A stretch of DNA of 42,272 nt from Ectocarpus siliculosus (Eukaryota > Sar > Phaeophyceae > Ectocarpales > Ectocarpaceae): the NCBI GenBank assembly GCA_000310025.1, contig FN649726.1:2870052-2912323 (forward strand), in the 5' to 3' direction. This document shows positions 11,839 to 21,064 of this stretch, one piece after another (position 1 is the stretch's first letter; every line of letters begins with the position of its first letter). The position numbers and the translations under genes were made by a program. The notes beneath the pieces are model-generated. The model had not been told where the DNA came from, ran no database searches, and worked only from the letters and a program-made list of their open reading frames with translations.

Positions 11839-13784
11839 ATGGCGCTTGCCAAGGGCCAGTCACTGGCATCTCTGCAAAAGCAGAAGGGAGCGGTGCCCGG
11901 GACCGCAGCGGCTGACAAGCCCGATCCGGTATGACAAAACGAGCGTGTGCTCGTGCATGCGTTAGAGCACGTCTGTTCAATACAAAGAAAAGACAAAGAG
12001 AGCAAGCGCAAGTTAGCACACGGGCATTTGTTGGCCACCGGCATGATCCCGAAGTTTATTTTGTTCCAAGTGGGGTACAGCAGTGCGGGGGTCACCCGTG
12101 TGAAGAAAAGTGTTCAATTTTGATACTCTTGACATGGGGAAGGCTGGGAGGGGTTCTTTGCCAACGGTTCCTCGCCCAGCGTTGACACACTGCTGTTCTC
12201 CACGCAGCCTAGATATAGCCTGATCACTACGTCTCTGTTTGTCAATAGTTGCCCGCACTTGCAGGGGAAGCAACCGAGTAATTCGCGTGGGAAGCGCGAC
12301 CTGGGCAGGCATTCACGTCAGCAGCAGTACAGCGGTTTACCTGTAGATTTGGCATGCTCGTCGATGGTTTTGGCATTGCTGGGAGGGGATATACCCGGAG
12401 GAAGAAGCGTGGGGGGTGGCAGAGAAGGGCGGGGGCTGTTGGTCACGCAGAGTCACAAACGAGCATAGTTGTTCACCCTGGCTTTGTTTACCGTGAATTA
12501 ATGGTCATTTTGTTAAGGAGGTACGTGATAACGAGTGCGTCCCCCATCCACCGTCCTTCTGGTTGGTGACGAACATCCCTATCAGGTGATCGCATTAGCG
12601 GGCGGTGACGGGACGGCGCCGGCCGCTGCGACGGCTGTACCGCAGGGGCAAGCATCGCCAGCAGCGGCCAGTCGAGGCAGCGTCGCTGGTGTCTCTCCGC
12701 CGCCTACAGCAACGGCGAATCCAAGCGGAGGAGGCTCCACCCCTCCTTCCCTCGCTGCACGGCCGCGGGGTGGAAAATGTCTGAATTACCTCCAGCAGCG
12801 TGCGGAGCCGGTGTGTTACTCGCCGTTTTACAGCAGCAATCGACAGGAGTCCTGTTTGTTGCTCTCTTGATTCTTCGCCTTCCACGCCGAACTCGGGAAA
12901 ATTAAAGGTGGAGGTGCGCCTGTCCGACGAAACATCTTTCAGCGTCGCGAGTCGATCGGCGGTCGCGTGCCCCGGTTGTAGAGCGCGGCGTTGTGCCACC
13001 ACCTCTTTCCCGTATGCGTGCGGGCGAGGACGCTTCACTGGGTCGTGGACTAGAGCGAGAGTGGCGTGCTCCTTCTCAGCGACGTTTTTCTGCGAATGTG
13101 TTGGCTCCTGCCGCGGCGTGTGGTAGTTCGTGACGTGCCAATTACTGCCTAACGTTTGGTTTGATGCTCGTACTGTGGTCGGTGTGCTGCTGGTTCATTC
13201 CATGCTCGCGTTGTCTCGATTTCCATGACCTTGGTCAGGCAAGAGTTGGGCAGCGGGTGGGGGGCGCGAACATATCGCAGCAGGCGCAACCACAGCAGGT
13301 CGCTCTTCAGGCAGTACAACAGCAGCAGCAGGAGCCGAAGCAGCAGTTGCAGCCAGCGCAAAACCAACGCGCTGCGGGTGCTGTTCCACAGCAAGGGAAT
13401 CAGCAGCCCAACGTCCAACAGCAGCTGGCCTTGCACCAACAGCGTATGAAACCGGAAGCGAGAGCGCTAGCGCGAGGGCAACATGCCCAAGTGCTAGCGC
13501 AACATGCCCAAGCCGCAACAGGCCAATTCTCGGCTGCATATACAGCTGCTGCTGCTGCTGCTGTTGCTGCTGATCAAGGACAAGCAGGAAGGGGTCAAGT
13601 TTCTAAGACGAATTCCCAGGCAACTCCCTGGGTGCCAACGGCTTTCCACCACTCTTTCGCCGAGCGGCATGCCCAGCAAGATCAGCAGCAAGGTCAGTCG
13701 AGATGTAAACCTAAAGGGTCGTTTGAGCGGCGTTTGCAGGGTAATCTTAGCTTTAGCACAATCCATTCCGGGATGAGGCAGTAG
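11839..13784 (+). CDS. Gln/Ala-rich low-complexity protein, four exons
   Basis: Exons: 11839-11928, 12265-12342, 12586-12810, 13239-13784, all phase 0, giving 312 aa. The ATG has a good context (ctaccATGG). Residues 1-30 are MALAKGQSLASLQKQKG and following. The middle is Ala/Pro/Ser-rich. The last exon is strongly Gln-rich (QQAQPQQVALQAVQQQQQEPKQQ), followed by an Ala run (AAYTAAAAAAVAA) and a Gln-rich, basic tail. A 27-base direct duplication in the last exon gives the echo ARGQHAQVLAQHAQA. No catalytic domain is visible. Such composition is common in transcriptional or RNA-binding scaffolds, but I assign no function. Exon 2 has a weak donor (CCT then GTAGAT) and extra exons cannot be excluded. 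It is divergent from the SH3-PX gene. Confidence 0.55.
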
Positions 13785-14359
13785 TGAGGTGCTTTTGCAA
13801 CCCGGGGGCTCGAACCCCTCTCGGTAGACAACAGGTGTGGTTACAGTGTGTACTAGTTCTCCCTCGCTTCAGGGATATATCTCTCCAACCTGGAGTGGGA
13901 AACTGGGTGTAGGCACATACCACCAACTATTTGGGCCTCCCTAGACTACAGCATGCCAAGCCACACAATCCAATCCCATAACTGGGAACATATATGTAGG
14001 TATTCCATAACGTTACCTATCCTTGTTACCAACTCACTCTCTAATATTCTCATCTACAAAGTCGCCCATTCTAATAATGTACCAAGATGGTACTTTCTCT
14101 CAAACATCCTTATTTATCCCAGACGCCTAGGTTACCGCTTAACCTATACTGAAGTCAGCATAGCCCAATAATTTTTAGATACTATAGGACCCTCTTGGAC
14201 GCTAACCTTGTTACTCGTTCTACGTTGCAATGACAAGACATATATGCGGACGGTGTAGATTTAGTTGCTTCTTTTACTCAAGCGTCATTGATAGTGTCAG
14301 TTTGTGTCTAGGCCAAAACACAAAAACAACACCAACTGGTGCGAAAGTATTTCTGCTGC
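13785..14359. other. Gap between the Gln-rich gene and the hAT element; no gene seen
   Basis: This is AT-richer than the neighbouring exons. It begins with a tRNA B-box-like motif on the minus strand (complement of 13804-13819, gggggctcgaacccct) but lacks a convincing A box, so I do not call a tRNA. The rest may be the left non-coding end of the hAT element; I could not find terminal inverted repeats by eye. Confidence 0.4.
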
Positions 14360-15697
14360 ATGTTTCAGAATCCCATTCAATGCCTAAAACGAAGGACGGT
14401 TCACAGAGGCCTCTACGAAACTGTAGCCACACAGGCGAAGGCAGACGCTCTGGAAGACTGTGTGGCTATGAACTGGGTCAAATGGCACGTGATTGAGGGT
14501 TTCTGTCCTCTGTCGTACGGCGAGAAGCGCTGGGTGCGGGAGAGCTTGAACCAGATTGCTGCGAAGGGCTTCCCGCTGGGCCGCCTCCACAAGGAAGCTG
14601 TAGCGAAGATGGTCGTCGAGTACTACGCCGCAACCACTGCTCAGTTCCAGGCGGAGATAACCGCCGAGGTTGGAGGCGTACCGCGTCTTCACCTCGACCT
14701 CGACCTGTGGGTTGACAAGTCCTCGACCTTGATGTTCATGGGTAAGCAGCAGTGGGCGACAATAACCTGTTGTGGGATAGCGTGCGCTACGATAGCTTAG
14801 GTGGCGACGCCCCCCACCCACCCTCTTGCTGTTTCAAAGTGTTGCAATATACGGCGTACTCGAAGTAGTAAATTTGGAACAAACAACAATTCAACCTCGT
14901 TCGTCTCCGATCAACATCATTCATCCGTTGCTTCCTTCACGCATCGCCTCCCGAAATTCTTGAATTCAGGTGTTCGGTTGTTCTACATCGACCGGGAGTG
15001 GCGGCTGAAGTCCCGCCTCCTAGCTGTTCGACAGTTCAACCCGACACTGGAGATGTTCGAAAACGAGCGCCTCTCTGCGGTCCTTGAGAAGTACCTTACC
15101 GATGTGCTTGAGGAGTTCGGCCTCGACGTGTCCATGCTCTTCTCAGCAACAAGCGACGCCGGCAGCGATGTGAAACACCGCCTATGTCACACATTGATCC
15201 CGAGGCTATGGAAGTCATGTGTGTGCCATATGCTCAACTGCTCTCTGGTCGAAGTGAGTTTTCAGGTTTGAGTAGGCAACAGCTCTCTGGATAGTGTAGG
15301 AAAAGCTCATGATTCCTCAGAGTGTATGCACATGAGCGATGTTAGTTGCATGCTTTCCAGTTCAGCCAACATCCTATGCATGGCAAAATGGCTGCGTGTC
15401 ACGGGGAGACTACCTCGTTCGTTTTTTCTCTTTGGTTGTACGCCACCCCCCTCCACCACAAAAGAATGGCCCAAGATGTTGGAATACCTTTGATTTGGCC
15501 CCAGGGCAAACTCACCTTGAGAAAGGAAGAGCTTCCCCCTCCTGGTGGAGCTAAACCCAGCGAGTGTTCAATTTTTTGCTACGCGCTGCATGCTTACACG
15601 CTACATGTTACACATTTGCTGTTTTTACTGGTGAGTGCAGCTTGTCGGCGTAAACAGAGCAGTTTTTTCGCCCCCCCCAAGAGGACCAAGATGATGG

Positions 15698-16660
15698 TGG
15701 TCGAGTAGGTTATGTTGTGCGGGGTTGAGAACGCTCACTCTCCGCAAAGAGGATGATCACACCACGTTGTGTTGAAATGGCCAAGCACCTTCAAGGCAGT
15801 TACCGTAAACTACGGAGTTTCCCCCCCCATTACCTCTTCGGCCTGGAAGCATGGTTTCGTTGATTTAGCCCCGGGATAGATCGTTTTCTACCAAAAAATA
15901 AAAGATCCCCCCGGGTATTTCAATTTCTCCCCGGGGTACCAGTTCCCACAAGTTCCCCCCGGGGGGGATGTATTTCCCTTTTTTTTTGAGTCGATTTTGT
16001 TGTATAGCGGAGCAGTGTGAACGGAGCTGGTGGGTACTCTCTGGAAGGCGGGCCCTTCCTCTTCTTGGAATTACTCGCGGGACGAGACAAACACCCCCAG
16101 CTGCTGTCCTCCCTGCTGTATTTTTTTTCTTCGCCTTCGTTGCTCTTACGTTCCTCCTTAATCTGCTTGTTGAACTGAACGCCTTCTCCATCTCAGTTTC
16201 GCCACTCTCTCTGTGTGTGGTGTGTGGACCATCATTATGTTGCACAACCCCCCGGGGTAGCGTTGCAAAAAAAATAAACTAACCCCGCGCGGTACGTCAA
16301 TTTCCCTCCGGGGGGGTTGGTTTCAGAAAAAAAAACGATCCTCTCCCGGGGGGAAAACCCCGTAGTTTACGGTACACAGCAATCCTTATAACCGTCTCTG
16401 GAAGTAGAAGCACCAGAAAAATATTGAAGTCTTTCGCAGCTGTCATCCGTTGCAAGGAAGCAAGCACAAGATGCTAAACACCCTTAGCAGGATGCAGCGC
16501 ATCCTCCATGCGACTCGCCGAGTACCTCACGGCGCTTCGCGCTTGGTGATGTGAGAGCCTGGCCCAGTGAGAACCCGGCGTGCTCCGTCCCGACTCTGTA
16601 GGGATGCGCGGTCAATGGTCAAACGACTACGGCATGCGCGACTATGAGTACATCTCCCCC
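15698..16660. repeat. Dispersed repeat copy A, interrupted by a MITE
   Basis: 15698-15802 and 16375-16660 together match 37576-37976 closely, sharing blocks such as ACCACGTTGTGTT, ACCTCACGGCGCTTCGCGCTTG, GAGAACCCGGCGTGCTCCGTCCC and CTACGGCATGC, and ending in a C homopolymer. The 570 bases between 15803 and 16372 are absent from the other copy. A short 3' fragment of the same family is at 33468-33520. No coding frame. The family lies within introns in all three places. Confidence 0.75.
15803..16372. mobile_element. 570-bp MITE with TA target duplication
   Basis: The element has terminal inverted repeats CCGTAAACTACGG(a/g)GTTT, about 20 bases, nearly perfect at the two ends. It is flanked by TA on each side (15801-15802 and 16373-16374). 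The homologous repeat at 37576-37976 supplies the empty site: aggcagtTAcacag there against aggcagtTA[element]TAcacag here. The subterminal regions carry several CCCCGGGG-type palindromes. No transposase frame. TA duplication points to a Tc1/mariner- or PIF-mobilised non-autonomous element. It is nested inside a dispersed repeat inside an intron of a hAT transposase gene. Confidence 0.85.
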
Positions 16661-18561
16661 CCCCCCAAGAGGACTTTTCCCGTCGCGGCACCTGATTTCA
16701 TCATGACGCACCCCCCCCCCCCTCCCTGCTAGAGCAGGGCCTTGGGCGTGTTAGAACATCGCGTTAGACGAACCGCTCCCCCTGCTATCTCAAGAAGCGG
16801 ATTACGGCACGACCTGCACTTGATATTTCTTGCTCTCGTCAACGGTTTGCGTTTGCACCGTCAAATTGCAGGCCATCGGTACTCGCGTGGACTCGCGAAA
16901 GCCAGGGAATCCCGCCGCGCGCAAAGTAGTGTTGGCGGTGAAAAAAGTCGTGGAGCACATTCGCAGGTCCAAGTCTCCAGGAGCAAAGGTGAATGTAACC
17001 GTTTATGGCCTGTCTGTGCGCCTGCTGTGTGTCTTGGCATCATATGGCAACAACGTACACAAGAGCGCTTACCGTCCCCTATGAGCCCCCTTTCTTCAAT
17101 ACCTTTTGGCTACGCATTTGCCATGGGTTTTATTGTTCGTGTGCGTTGTACACCCGTCTGCATTCTTATATTTCTGGTAGACTTACCTCCAGCAGCCCCA
17201 CCCCCCCACCCAACCTGAAACAGGCTATCTTCCAGGAAGAACAAGTTAGGCACTATTCGCAGTGCTTGCACCGTAAGCTGGTCAACGTGGCACCGCAGCG
17301 GTGGTCTGGTGTGAGCGGCGTCCTCGAGGCGACCATCGTCAACCGTGTTGGCATCGACGGGGTGTACGCCAGGGAAGGGAGCGTCAACCCTCTGGCGCCG
17401 CACGAGAACGAGATCGACGAGCTGTACTCCCTTATCAAGCCTGTGGCGGAACTCATCGTCACGTGCCAGCAAACCCACGTCCCCACGGGACAAGCTGCGG
17501 TGCTTGGCCTAGCGACACTCAAGCTCAGCACCTTCAACGTCGACGCCCGACTCGACGTCCTGACGCCCGTGCGGGCACAAGGTTGGCCGGAGGGCACCGG
17601 TGGCGGGGAGCGGAAGGCCACCAGCGTCCCAAGGTTGCACAACCACCTGACTCAAGTAGGTCGCGATGCTCGCGAACACCTCGCGTCCGCCCTTGACCGG
17701 AGGTACTTCGACAGGTGCTACAAGTCCGCCGATTCAGAGAAGACGACGGACTTCGTGTTCGACATGCAGATGGGCCTACACCCGACTACGGCTGACCTCC
17801 AGTACGTGGACAAGCTCACCTCGACGGAAGTGCACGCTGCGTTTGTCAAGAAGAGCATCACCGACAAGATCATCGCCTTGGCTGTGGAGCTGGCGGAGAA
17901 GGAGATGGAGCGCAAGCAGGCCGGCCCGGAGCAAGACGAGTCAGTCGCAAAGCGGGCGCGCCCGGCGGCCGCTCCCGGAAGCTTGCAAACGGCAGTCGCC
18001 AAGGCCAGAAACAAGAAGGACGACGCGGCTACAGCGAAGTTCGCCAGCCTCGGACTTTTCAAGAAACGCAGGGGGGGGGGGGAAGCGTCGCAACAGCCAA
18101 CGTTCGAGCCGATGGCTCGCGCCGAGCTCGAGACGCTGAGGGGTGTGGAGGCCGGCACACTGACGGACGACCTCAGCTGCGAGGGTGTGCTCGAGTGGTG
18201 GAAGAAGTGGGGTAGGTTGTACCCACTCCTGGCCAGGGCAGCCCGTGTGGTCTTCGGGGCACCAGCGTCGGCGGCAGTGCTCGAGCGCGACTTCACTGAT
18301 GCTTGGTGCATGATGGCGTCATCGAGGAGCGCAGGTGATGCCAAGTACGTGGAGATGGTCCTATTTCTGCACGGGAACCTCGACCTCATTCCTGAGCAAA
18401 TCCCAGAGCTGCGAGACGAGGATGTTCAAGCCAAGATTCCCGGGCGGTTGTCCAACCCTATCCCGGAGCTTCACGGGCTTGACGGCACGCTCGGCCTAGT
18501 AGATCTCACCAACGACGAGGGAGGGGTTGGACCGGGAGAGGGCGAGGAAAGCGAGGGATAA

Positions 18562-19256
18562 GAGCCGCGCGGCAAGGCGCCTGGACAGGGTTATACAAGG
18601 AAGTGTTTCCAACCGCCCGGCCACGTGATTTAAACGGTTTCGACCAACAATATATATCGATAGGCAACGTTACCAATCTATTGCAACCAACAAGCCTTTT
18701 TCAGGGCGGCTATCGCGGTATCAGGATTGTGCTGTGCCTGTTCTACCGTCTAGGGCACTACATAGTAGAATTTCATGAGAAACAGGGCACACGATGTGTC
18801 CCTTGAAACATGGTCGGTTTTGTTTCTCTTGAGGCAATCTAGGTACATGTGCGCGAGGGTGTGGTGCGTGAAGCACACTGTATGTGAAACTGCGACGGAT
18901 CATGTTGAACGCGGATACTCATGAAACCAGAATCGCACCATCCAGCAATAGGTCAACCATGAGTTCATTGCTGCTGAAGGAGAAGTAGAGAATTGACTGG
19001 TAGCCAGTCTCAAATGCACCAATCATTAAACTATACATCCAACAATACACTCGCACACACTACGGGTGCTGACTGCAGCCTCCCTTGCCCTGAAACAGCC
19101 TGATGCACAACTCCACGCGACGTCATTCGCCTATCGCGCTCGACGTCTCAACGGGGGCGAGCTTTGTACAGAAATGTAAGTTTGACGGGGGTTATTCGCC
19201 AACTGGGGTACTATTTAAAAATAGTTACGTTTTGTCAGACATAGTTGAGTAGGCCA
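18562..19256. other. Downstream flank of the hAT gene; no gene seen
   Basis: AT-rich relative to the coding exons, with scattered stops in all frames. It probably includes the right non-coding end of the hAT element. I found no terminal repeat, tRNA-like box or exon-like segment here. Confidence 0.4.
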
Positions 19257-19751
19257 TCAACCGTTCTCAACAAATCCCATTGCTTGTAGAACTAGTCCAC
19301 AGCATCGATTGCGTGCTGCGAGTACATCATTCGAATCTGCGATCAGCCCATCCATCGCAGCCATCTGCTCCTTGGTTGGGCTCAAAAGAGCAAACCTCGG
19401 CCGCATGTCTTCGACGAGCTTGCGTGCACGCTCCTCTTCCGAGCCTTCCTCGTACCGCTTTGCCTGCGCCATCATCGTCAGCACGTCTCCGTACCCACCG
19501 TCGCCGCCGTCGCTCCCGTCCCACCGCCCATTTTGCCAAGCTAGCGCCATTGTCAGCTTGACTTCCTCAAAATCAACAGCAGTTCCGCCCGACAGTAGGC
19601 TGGAGACCAGCTCTTGCCGAGCTTCTTTCGTTCCATACGTCCTTCGGCAGATCGCTGCGCAATCATGCCCGGTCCCCGAGGCTGATCCCCAGTTCCACTG
19701 TGGGGATTTCCACCCGCTGTTGGGAACTCCATATATCGTAGGCGTGGACAT
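19257..19751 (-). CDS. Hypothetical protein, 164 aa, single exon
   Basis: An uninterrupted frame from ATG 19751 to the stop at 19257. The protein starts MSTPTIYGVPNSGWKSPQWN and has a Gly/Trp-rich N-terminal region containing GTGHDCAAICRR. An acidic, helix-prone middle follows (EEGSEEERARKLVEDMRPRF), and it ends ALLSPTKEQMAAMDGLIADS...LQAMGFVENG. Coding-like features are the GC-rich third positions and the amphipathic segments. No signal peptide, membrane segment or known catalytic motif is visible. A possible splice acceptor (GATTGCAG) lies about 20 bases upstream of the ATG, so an upstream exon is possible. I do not recognise the family. Confidence 0.6.
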   Translation of the reverse strand: MSTPTIYGVPNSGWKSPQWNWGSASGTGHDCAAICRRTYGTKEARQELVSSLLSGGTAVDFEEVKLTMALAWQNGRWDGSDGGDGGYGDVLTMMAQAKRYEEGSEEERARKLVEDMRPRFALLSPTKEQMAAMDGLIADSNDVLAARNRCCGLVLQAMGFVENG

Positions 19752-21064
19752 GGACAAACCAGAGGTGACGCCTGCAATCGATGGTAGGAAAACATGGCAT
19801 CAGCAGCAGTGGCGCAGCAGGCTCGTCGTTCTTTACTCAGGAAATATAAGGCCTTGACTGATTCTCATTGTTATTGGATAGGGCTGAGGGGCTTCCATTG
19901 GATGGGGCAAGGGGCACCGATTGACCAGAGGTTATCCGTGGAACTGGTTCCTTGCTGTTCTGATACTACTACAATACCACCGTAAGCAGGCGTCCTTGCA
20001 CAGCAGTTCAAATATCAATAGATGAAGCGAACAAGCCAACAAATTCTACGGCGCAAGGACACGGAGATACTCAACAGCAGAAATGCGTTTCGTGGATTTG
20101 TTTGTGGGGCATCAAATCTTAGATCGTGGTACAGCAGTAGTAGTGCAACTCTACCAGTTAGACGGTATGCTCCCGAGTGTTGAAGCGCCCGAACATGTAC
20201 AGGATAGGCTACACATGCATGCATGTTGCAACTTATCAACTCTTCCAGCAAACATCGAAGCACAGCAGTCAAAAACAGGGAAATTCCAATTGCCATGTGT
20301 AGGGTGGGGGACAAGAGAGAGAATATATACCAACTACGGCAATGCTCGCAATAATGTTTACGTGTGTTACGTTGTTGACATTGGGCATGATGATCAGCGT
20401 GTATTTAGTAGCCGAAGATCCGGCACGCTGGCGTGGGGGAACCCACCAATGCATGTTGCGGCAGGCAACCAGTTGTGCTCTGAGTGGAACTTTTTGTCGC
20501 AAGGTAGGAGGTAGGAGGTGCAGGCACCCTGTATCTGCTCCGACAAAGCAAGAACACAACGGTGTCTTTACAACAGCAGTACCGCAGGCACGCACAACAA
20601 GCGCAGCGCAATGAATGTTTGACACCACATGAATGAAGTGGATTCTCCATTGCTCACCTGCTGACGGCAACCAGGCCGGCCGAGTGACACGTAATGGCAG
20701 TGCCGGGGGGATTGCTACGAAGCCACGGCAGCAGTCAAGCACCGCTAGCACCACCAACACCAAGAGCATCATCCCTGGCTACACATATACAGGGGGGGGT
20801 GGTGGTGAGTAAGGGCAGCAACAGCGCAGCACACAATGTTTGTCCGTGGGGGGTGACGGTGAATGTTCGTGGACCCCTTGGTCCTTGGTCAGTGAAGTTT
20901 CATGTGACATGACATGCATGTGATGTCATATGATGTGTCATCGTATCATGCCATGGGTGAGTCACACCACATCAGAGATCCTCCGCTGACAGCTTGCTTA
21001 GTGCTGTGTGTCGTCGCACACACGCCTAGCGTTGTTGTCGGTAGTGGGGTTTGCGGTGGCTACG
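19752..21064. other. Intergenic region upstream of the plastid-protein gene
   Basis: It separates two divergent genes. Contents seen: one exact TACAGCAGT motif (20130-20138) with near matches around 20262 and 20573, a duplicated aggtaggagg (20504-20518), and a CATG-rich near-palindrome at 20905-20928. No exon-like frame is supported. Confidence 0.45.
20905..20928. promoter_or_regulatory. 24-bp near-perfect palindrome upstream of the plastid-protein gene
   Basis: TGACAT-G-ACATGCATGT-G-ATGTCA matches its own reverse complement at 22 of 24 positions and is centred on ATGCAT. It lies about 137 bases 5' of ATG 21065. A dimeric transcription-factor site is a reasonable guess. No known factor is assigned. 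Confidence 0.3.

Larger units (their letters stand above)
14360..18561 (+). mobile_element. hAT-family transposase gene, four exons, frame intact
   Basis: Exons: 14360-14741, 14970-15253, 16872-16988, 17224-18561; phases agree and give about 706 aa without internal stops. Recognisable hAT features, in order: LHLDLDLWVDKSS; then GVRLFYIDREWRLKSRLLAV; then the catalytic-region block ATSDAGSDVKHR...CVCHMLNCSLVE in exon 2; and in exon 4 a C-terminal dimerisation region (LYPLLARAARVVFGAPASAAVLERDF, then YVEMVLFLHGN). No BED zinc finger is seen, so an upstream exon may be missing; the chosen ATG is the first usable one. Intron 2 (1.6 kb) contains a dispersed repeat split by a MITE. Exon 4 includes a G homopolymer (18070-18081), a likely site of sequencing indels. 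hAT transposases cut and paste DNA with 8-bp target duplications. I could not identify the element ends. Confidence 0.8.

Noticed and set aside
13804-13819. Possible tRNA or second SINE type (GGGTTCGAGCCCC-like on the minus strand)
   Set aside because: Only the B-box-like half is convincing. No matching A box, acceptor stem or anticodon loop could be folded by eye.
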